Position numbers and translations under genes: made by a program. From Margaritifera margaritifera (taxonomy: Eukaryota; Mollusca; Bivalvia; Unionida; Margaritiferidae), in the NCBI GenBank assembly GCA_029931535.1, contig JAQPZY010001415.1, forward strand, positions 1,888,501-1,952,500: a DNA stretch of 64,000 nt. The letters run 5' to 3'. Positions 56,430-64,000 of this stretch are shown piece after piece. Numbering within the stretch: position 1 is the stretch's first letter; every line of letters starts with the position of its first letter. The notes beneath the pieces are model-generated. The model was not told where the DNA came from and ran no database searches. It saw only the letters and a list, made by a program, of their open reading frames with translations.

Positions 56430-59400
56430 CCTTGCAAATTATATTTAGAGTGTCTGTAGCATACATCTAATGTTAATGTCTTGCGTATTATATTTAGAAT
56501 GTCTGTAGCACACATTTAATGTTAATGTCTGTAGCACACGTTGATGTCTTGCATATTATATTTAGAATGTCTGTAGCACACATTTAATGTTGATGTCTGT
56601 AGCAAAGATCAAATGTTGATGTCTGTAGCACACATCTAATGTTCATGTCTTGCTTATTATATTTAGAATGTCTGTAGCACACATTTAATGTTGATGTCTG
56701 TAGCACCTATTTAATGTTGATGTCTTGCGTATTATATTTAGAATGTCTGTAGCACACATTTGATGTTGATGTCTGTAGCACACACTTAATGTTGATGTCT
56801 GTAGCTCACATTTAATGTTGATGTCTGTGGCACACATTTAATGTTGATGTTTTGTATATTATATTCAGAACGTTTGTAGCACACATTTAATGTTGATGTC
56901 TGTAGCACACATTTAATGTTAATGTCTGTAGCACACATTTAATGTTGATGTCTTGCATATTATACTTAGAGTGTCTGTAGCACACATTTATTGTTGATGT
57001 CTGTAGCACACATTTAATGTTGATGTCTGTAGCACACGTTTTATGTTGATGTCTGTAGCACACATTTAATGTTGATGTCTGTAACACACATTTAATATTG
57101 ATGTCTGTAGCACACATTTAATGTTGATGTCTGTAGCACACATTTAATGTTGATGTCTTGCATATTATATTTAAAATGTCTGTAGCACACATTTAATGTT
57201 GATGTCTTCCATATTATATTTAGAACATCTTTAGCACACATTTAATGTTGATGTCTTGCATATTATATTTATAGTGTCTGTAGCACACATTTAATGTTGA
57301 TGTCTTGCGTATTATATTTAGAATGTCAGTAGCACACATTTAATCTTGATGTCTGTAGCACACATTTAATGTTGATGTCTTGCATATTATATTTAGAACG
57401 ATTGTAGCAGACATTCAATGTTGATGTCTTGCATATTGTATTTAGTGTCTGTACCACACATCTAATGTTGATGTCTTGCATATTATATTTAGAGTGCCTG
57501 TATCACATATTTAAGGTTGATGTCTTGCATATTATATTTAGAGTGTCTGTAGCACACATCTAATGTTGATGTCTTGCATATTATATTTAGAACATCTGAA
57601 GCACACATTTAATGTTGATGCCTTGCATATTATATTTAGAATGTCTGTAGCACACATCTAATGTTGATGTCTTGCATATTATATTTAGAACGTCTGTAGC
57701 ACACATCTAATGTTGATGTCTTGCATATTATATTTAGAACGTCTGTAGCACACATTTAATGATGATGTCTTGCATATTATATTTAGAGTGTCTGTAGCAC
57801 AAATTTAATGTTGATGTCTTGCATATTATATTTAGAACGTCTGTAGCACACATTTAATATTGATGTCTTGCACATTATATTTAGAACGTCTGTAGCACAC
57901 ATTTAATGTTGATGTCTTGCATATTATATTTAGAACGATTGTAGCAGACATTCAATGTTGATGTCTTGCATATTATATTTAGTGTCTGTACCACACATCT
58001 AATGTTGATGTCTTGCATATTATATTTAGAGTGCCTGTATCACATATTTAATGTTGATGTCTTGCATATTATATTTAGAGTGTCTGTAGCACAAATCTAA
58101 TGTTGATGTCTTGCATATTATATTTAGAACATCTGAAGCACACATTTAATGCTGATGCCTTGCATATTATATTTAGAATGTCTGTAGCACACATCTAATG
58201 TTGATGTCTTGCACATTATATTTAGAACGTCTGTAGCACACATTTAATGATGATGTCTTGCATATTATATTTAGAGTGTCTGTAGCACAAATTTAATGTT
58301 GATGTCTTGCATATTATATTTAGAACGTCTGTAGCACACATTTAATGTTGATGTCTTGCACATTATATTTAGAACATCTGTAGCACACATTTAATGTTGA
58401 TGTCTGTAGCACACATTTAATGTTGATCTCTTGCACATTATATTTAGAGTGTCTGTAGCACACATTTAATGTTGATGTCTGTAGCAGAGGTTGATGTCTA
58501 GCACACATTTTATGTTGATGTCTGTAGCACACATTTAATGCTGATGTCTTGCACATTATATTTATAGTGTCTGTAGCACACATTTAATGTTGATGTCTTG
58601 CACATTATATTTAGAGTGTCTGTAGTACACATTTAATGTTGATGTCTTGCACATTATATTTAGAGTGTCTGAAGCACACATTTTATGTTGATGTCTGTAG
58701 CACACATTTAATGTTGATGTCTTGCACATTATATTTAGAGTGTCTGAAGCACACATTTTATGTTGATGTCTGTAGCACACATTTAATGTTGATGTCTTGC
58801 ATAATATATTTAGTGTCTGTAGCACACATTTAATGTTGATGTCTTGCATATTATATTTAGAGTGTCTGTAGCACATATTTAATGTTGATGTCCTGCAAAT
58901 TATAGTTAGTTTCTGTAGCACACATTTAATGTTGATGTCTTGCACATTATATTTAGAGTGTATGTAGCACACTTTTAATGTTGATGTCTGTGGCACACTT
59001 ATAATGTTGATGTCTTGCACATTATATTTAGAGTGTCTGTAGAACACATCGAATGTTGATGTCTGTAGCTCAGATCTAATGTTGATGTCTGTAGCACACA
59101 TTTAATGTTGATGTCTGTAGCACACATTTAATGTTGATGTCTGTAGCACAGATCTAATGATGATTCCTTGCGAATTATATTCAGAATGTCTGTAGCACAT
59201 AATCTAATGTTGATGCCTTGAGTAATATATTTAGTGTCTGTAGCGCACATTTAATATTTATGCCTTGCGTATTATATTTAGAATGTCTGTAGCACACATC
59301 TAATGTTGATGTCTTGCGTATTGTTTAAAATGTTTGTAGCACACATCTAATGTTGATGATTTGCGTATTATATTTAGTGTCTGTAGCGCACATCTAGTGT

Positions 59401-61720
59401 TGATGCCTTGCGTATTATATTTAGAATGTCTGTAGCGCACATCTAATGTTGATGCCTTGTGTATTATATTTAAAATGTCTGTAGCACAGATCTGATGTTG
59501 ATACCTTGCAAATTATATTTAGAATGTCTGTAGCGCACATCTAATGTTGGTGCCTTGCGTATTATATTTAGAAAATGTCTGTAGCACACATCTAATGTTG
59601 ATGCCTTGCACATTATATTTAGAATGTCTGTAGCACAGATCTAATGTTGATGCCTTGCGCATTATATTTAGAATGTCTGTAGCGCACATCTAATTTTGAT
59701 GCCTTGCATATCATATTTAGAATGTCTGTAGTGCAAATCTAATGTTGATGCCTTGCGTATTATATTTAGTGTCTGTGTGTCTTGTGTACTATATTTGGAA
59801 TGTCTGTAGCACACATCTAATGTTGATGCCTTGCATATTATATTTAGAATGTCTGTAGCACAAATCTGATGTTGATGCCTTGCGCATTATATTTAGAGTT
59901 TGTGTGTCTCGCGTATTATATTTAGAATGTCTGTAGGACACATCTAACGTTGATGCCTTGCATATTATATTTAGAATGTCTGTAGTGCACATCTAATGTT
60001 GATGCCTTGCGTATTATATTTAGAATATCTGTAGCACACATCTAATGCTGATGCATTACATATTATATTTAGAATGTTTGTAGCGCACATCTAATGTTAA
60101 TGCCTTGTGCATTATGTTTAGAATGTCTGTAGCACACATCTAATGTTAATGCATTGCGTATTATATTTAGTGTCTGTTTGTCTTGTGCTTTATAGTTAGA
60201 ATGTCTGTAGTGCACATCTAATGTTGATGGCTTGCATATTATATTTAGAGTGACTGTAGCACACATTTAATGTTGATGCCTTGCATATTATATTTAGAGT
60301 GACTGTAGCACAGATCTAATGTTGATGCCTTGCGTATTATATTTAGAGTGACTGAAGCACAGATCTAATGTTGATGCCTTGCATATTATATTTACTGTTT
60401 GTGTGTCTTGCACATTATATTTAGAATGTCTGTAGCACACATCTAATGTTGATGCCTTGCATATTATATTTAGTGTCCGTGTGTCTTGCACATTATATTT
60501 AGAATGTCTGTAGCACACATCTAATGTTAATGCCTTGCGTATTATATTTAGTGTCTGTGTGTCTTGCGTATTATATTTAGAATGTCTGAAGCACACATCT
60601 AATGTTGATGCCTTGCATTTATATTTAGAATGGTTTGGTTTTATGGGTTAAACGCCATTTCTCAGCACATGATAAGCTATACATGGCGGCCAGTATATCC
60701 GGTGGAGCAAGAACCCGGGAAAATCCCGGAAAGAACCACTGACCCACGGAAAGCTAATGACAAGCTTTCTCACATAACAACATTAGCCGAGCCAAAGACT
60801 CAAACCCACACAGATAGAAGTGAGATGGCAGTGATCGATAAAGGTGAGCAGCTTAGACCACACCTAATGTTGATGTCTGTAGCACACATCTAATGTTAAC
60901 GCCTTGCATATTATATTTAGAGTATCTGTAGCACACATCTAATGTTGATGTCTGTAGCACACATTTAATGTTGATGTCTGTAGCACACATTTAATGTTGA
61001 TGTCTGTAGCACACATCTAATGTTGATGTCTGTGGCACACATTTAATGTTGATGTATGTAGCACAGATCTAATGTTGATGCCTGTAGCACAAATCTAATG
61101 TTAATGTCTGTAGCACACATTTAATGTTGATGTCTGTACCACACATTTAATGTTGATGTCTGTAGCACACATTTAATGTTGATTTCTGTAGTACACATTT
61201 GGTGTTGATGTGTGTAGCACACATCTAATGTTGATTCCTTGTGTATTATATTTAGAATGTCTGTAGCACACATCTAATGTTGATGCCTTGCATATTATAT
61301 TTAGTTAATGTAGCACACATTTAATGTTGATGCCTTGCATATTATATTTAGAATGTCTGTAGCACATATCTAATATTGATGCCTTGCGTATTATATTTAA
61401 TGTCTGTAGCGCACATTTAATGTTGATGCCTTGCATATTATATTTAAAATGTCTGTAGCACACACACATTTAATGTTGATGCCTTGCGTATTATATTTAG
61501 AATGTCTGTAGCATACATCTAATGTTGATGTCTGTAGCACAGATCTAATGTTGATGTCTGTAGCACACATTTAATGTTGATATCTTTAGCACACATCTAA
61601 TGTTGATGTCTGTGGCACACATTTAATGTTGATGTCTGTAGCAGAAATCTATTGTTGATGTCTGTAGCACACATTTAATGTTGATGTCTTGCATATTATA
61701 TTTAGGATGTCTGTAGCACA
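56430..61720. repeat. 5.3-kb composite array of 49-bp and 26-bp units
   Basis: The long unit is GATGTCTTGCATATTATATT + TAGAATGTCTGTAGCACACA + TTTAATGTT (49 bp). The short unit GATGTCTGTAGCACACATTT + AATGTT (26 bp) lacks 23 bases between the two GTCT motifs, as expected from deletion between short direct repeats. Long and short units are interspersed: 57130..58380 mostly long, 60870..61230 mostly short. GATGTC prevails left of ~59140, GATGCC + TTGCGTATT to the right. Minus-strand frames (65-179 codons) translate the array only. Confidence 0.97.
60629..60860 (+). mobile_element. SINE/MITE-like insertion inside the composite array
   Basis: A ~230-bp non-array segment interrupts a long unit: 'ggtttggttttatgggttaa', 'acgccatttctcagcacat', 'gagcaagaacccgggaaaat', 'aatgacaagctttctcacat', 'agccgagccaaagactcaaa'. 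It resembles a short element I recall as widespread in bivalves (TTTAACG.C.TTT.AGCA.TAT then AAACCCGG). Array sequence resumes with CTAATGTTG. The 87-codon frame over it is not a gene. Confidence 0.7.
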
Positions 61721-61729
61721 CATTTTTTA

Positions 61730-62380
61730 GTCAAGATATAATATCAACAGCTATCAGTTTGATGTTTTTTTTTAACTTCTAAAGTTAATCAGGATACAAA
61801 GCCGACACGATTTCTGATTGGTAAATATTTAATTGCAAATGTTAAACAAGACCTTATGTACACTTTCACAATATAACTGCAAGCACACATTACAAAGCAT
61901 TTCTCTGATCCAGATATACTGGGTGATCAAGTTGTGGTTCGCCTACATTAAGATTATATCTGACCTGAAAATCTAAATCTGACAGAAGCGTTTGTAATGG
62001 CATAATTTGGAGATTATAATATGAATGATTCCACCAAAATCAGAGTGGATGGCATCTCTGTAGGAGTAATCATCATGACTTGTATATTTATTCATTATAT
62101 GATCAAGATAAATTATACTTCAGACTAATCAATGTCAAATGCTTTTACTTTACTATGAATTTATTATGTACTTCCAGCAACTTTAAAAGTCTTCAGACAG
62201 CTAAATTTTCCACAAGCTGTCAATTTCTTTTACAAAAAGTAATGTAATTAATATTATCAAGGTACAGAGGAGATATTATTATCCAAAACTTAATAACAAT
62301 CTGTTTATTTGGACCAACATGACATCCCCATCTCTAAATGACCTACTGAATTACATTTCCAATTATATAATGTTCAAATT
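61730..62380. other. Intron sequence without recognised feature
   Basis: AT-rich. I checked the minus strand for the missing upstream NUP188 exon and found no piece with matching similarity and phase. Confidence 0.45.
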
Positions 62381-62383
62381 TTA

Positions 62384-63400
62384 AGCAAGAGGCCCAAGTG
62401 GGCCAGAGATCGCTCACTGGACTGACATCTTCACAATAGCCAGATGGAAGAAAAGTTGGACTAGATGAATGGTTTCTGTAGAAATATTTTCCAATTCTGC
62501 TGATTGCATATGTTATGAAAACAATTGTTTCTAGGTTTCTCTTTTTTTGGTATCTTATCCATATTTGATTATACATCGGCATCATTTGGCAAATACTGAA
62601 AGCCCTCAATACCATGATGCATTCAAAGTTGGTCAAATTCTATATATTAAAGTTTTTTTGAGATAAAGTTGTTTATATGTTTTACTATTTTTATTAATGG
62701 TGGCCATATTGTATAGCAGATCGGCATAATTTGTATAAATTTGAAAGACCCTCAAGCTGGGATGCTTTCTGTCAAATTTGGTCAAATTCTTCTGAGCAGG
62801 TCTTTCTATTTTTAGTAACAGCAGATATATTCTATGGTGGATTGGCATCATTTGTACAAACTTAAAATCTCTTCAGGCCAGGATGCTTTCTGTCAAATTT
62901 GGTCAAATTCCGTTACTAAGTTTTTCAGAAGAAGTCATGTAAGGATTTTCTATTTTAGAAATGGTGGCCATTTTTGAAGGCAAATCAGCATCATTTGTAC
63001 AAAATTGTACGGCCTTCAGACAGAATACTTTGTCAAATTTGATCAAATTTTGCTTATCAGTTTCTGAGAAGTAGTCATTTCAAGATTATTCTTTTATAGA
63101 AATGGCAAAAATATCTGATGGCAGATCGGCACCATTTGTACAAATTTGAAAGCCTCTATGCCATGATGCTTTCTGTAAAATTCTGTCAACTTTTGTTGTT
63201 CAGTTTTTGGGAAGCTGTTTAAAGTAATTAATATTTTTAGTAACAGTTACCATATTTGATGGTAGATCGGCATCATCTGTAAAAACTTGAAAGCCTGCTT
63301 TGCCAGAATGCTTTATGTCAATCTCTCCAATTCTGGTGAGCAGTTTTTGAGAGATAGTCATTTAAATGTTGTTCTATTTTAAGTAACGTCAGATCCCAGA
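62384..63400 (+). mobile_element. Family-2 Helitron-like element with intact 5' palindrome
   Basis: Starts CAAGAGGCCCAAGTGGGCCA (palindrome GGCCCA/TGGGCC) then GAGATCGCTCACTGG. About six core units of ~130-150 bp follow, with GGTGGCCATATT, CAGATCGGCATCATTTGTAC and GGATGCTTTCTGTCAAATTT. The last unit is truncated near 63400 with no 3' hairpin. Confidence 0.7.
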
Positions 63401-63515
63401 TATAGCATTTTAAATATTATTTGTGAAGATGTTTTCTTGAATAAAATATTGTTTAAACTAACACTGATCCCAAGATTTCTTCTCTGCATTTACATCATAT
63501 TTCAAACAAATTAAC

Positions 63516-63642
63516 CTTTTGATATTACATTTTTCGAAGATGGAGCTTGATCATTATCCACACACTCAATTTTCCAAAAAGTTTTCTTTGCCCCCACAAA
63601 CAGATTTTGATCAGTTGTAATGCAATACTGATCATCAAATTT
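63516..63642 (-). CDS. Possible exon of unknown protein
   Basis: 127 nt between TTATTTAATTTCTTATGCACAG and AAAG/GTTAAT, open throughout, reading KFDDQYCITTDQNLFVGAKK then TFWKIECVDNDQAPSSKNVI. The composition looks protein-like, but I do not recognise the family. It does not resemble the NUP188 N-terminus I recall. Its phase-1 end does not join the exon at 56114..56156 without a missing exon. The donor is weak. It could be a chance frame. Confidence 0.25.
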
Positions 63643-63809
63643 CTGTGCATAAGAAATTAAATAAATCATCATACTTCTGGGTATGGTCTAGTCTTGTTCA
63701 CCCAAAGTACACCGATCCCAAGAGCATAAATATATCACGCAATGACAGAAATGACTGACTGCTGACAATTTTAATGAGACTACTGTACTTAGAACAAATC
63801 TTTAGTTTC

Positions 63810-64000
63810 AGTTTGTCTGTTAGAGTATCAGCTTGTCTTGTACAGTATCAATTTGTCTCTTATAGTATCAACTTGCCTGTTACAGTATCAGCTTGTCTGT
63901 TACAGTATCAGCTTGCCTGTTACAATATCAACTTGTCTGTTACAGTATTAGCTTGTCTGTTACAGTATCAGCTTTTCTGTTGTAGTATCAGCTTGCTCAT
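63810..64000. repeat. 20-bp minisatellite, ~10 copies, continuing past the window
   Basis: Unit CAGTATCAGCTTGTCTGTTA with T/C and G/A variants; runs to the last base. Confidence 0.92.

Noticed and set aside
58320..59101. Cys/Tyr-rich repeat frames (87 and 179 codons), possible cysteine-rich protein
   Set aside because: Translation of the 49/26-bp composite array; open length simply reflects unit spacing, and similar frames break at random places.
61730..63500. Upstream NUP188 exon before 56114..56156
   Set aside because: No minus-strand stretch with the required phase (two bases of a split codon), a good donor and similarity. CAG/GTCAGA near 61960 has a stop or no similarity upstream of it.

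Overview
This is an AT-rich animal nuclear window, most likely from a bivalve or related mollusc. The dispersed repeats have the look of mollusc repeats, there are no prokaryotic-type genes, and the coding sequence is split into short exons by kilobase-scale introns. The species call rests on recalled repeat families, not on a search.

The only host gene I can support is NUP188, the large scaffold nucleoporin of the inner ring, on the minus strand. Twelve exons (56114..56156 down to 3007..3121; 1,249 coding nt) have consistent splice sites and unbroken reading phase. They match, in order, part of the N-terminal half of animal NUP188. The 5' end lies to the right of the window, or is unrecognised before 64000. 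The 3' half lies to the left of base 1. One intron begins with GC instead of GT.

Introns make up nearly all the rest, and about a third of the window is minisatellite: more than 20 tandem arrays with units of 17 to about 145 bp. The largest are at 56430..61720 (49/26-bp units), 17140..20228 (41 bp), 46013..48305 (about 54 bp), 20990..22345 (71 bp), 44115..45285 (35 bp) and 35815..36908 (48 bp). Most long open frames in the window are products of these arrays.

Mobile-element remnants: two Helitron-like (HINE/pearl-like) dispersed families with a short 5' palindrome, tandem core units and a 3' hairpin; a decayed DIRS-like reverse transcriptase/RNase H element (5750..7510, minus), possibly bounded by inverted repeats at 3467 and 12545; a hAT remnant (9414..10835) holding a piggyBac-like insertion (10031..10679); a Tigger/pogo-like deletion derivative (52560..53695); another TIR element (27095..28720); SINE-like pieces; and a Ty3/gypsy gag scrap.

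The most unusual observation is that three of the twelve exons (4, 9 and 10) have had their 3' end plus 5' splice site tandemly duplicated into the following intron. At exon 4 this has grown to about 42 copies, each repeating the GGAATCGA/GTGAGT junction. In all three cases reading past the true donor meets a stop codon quickly.
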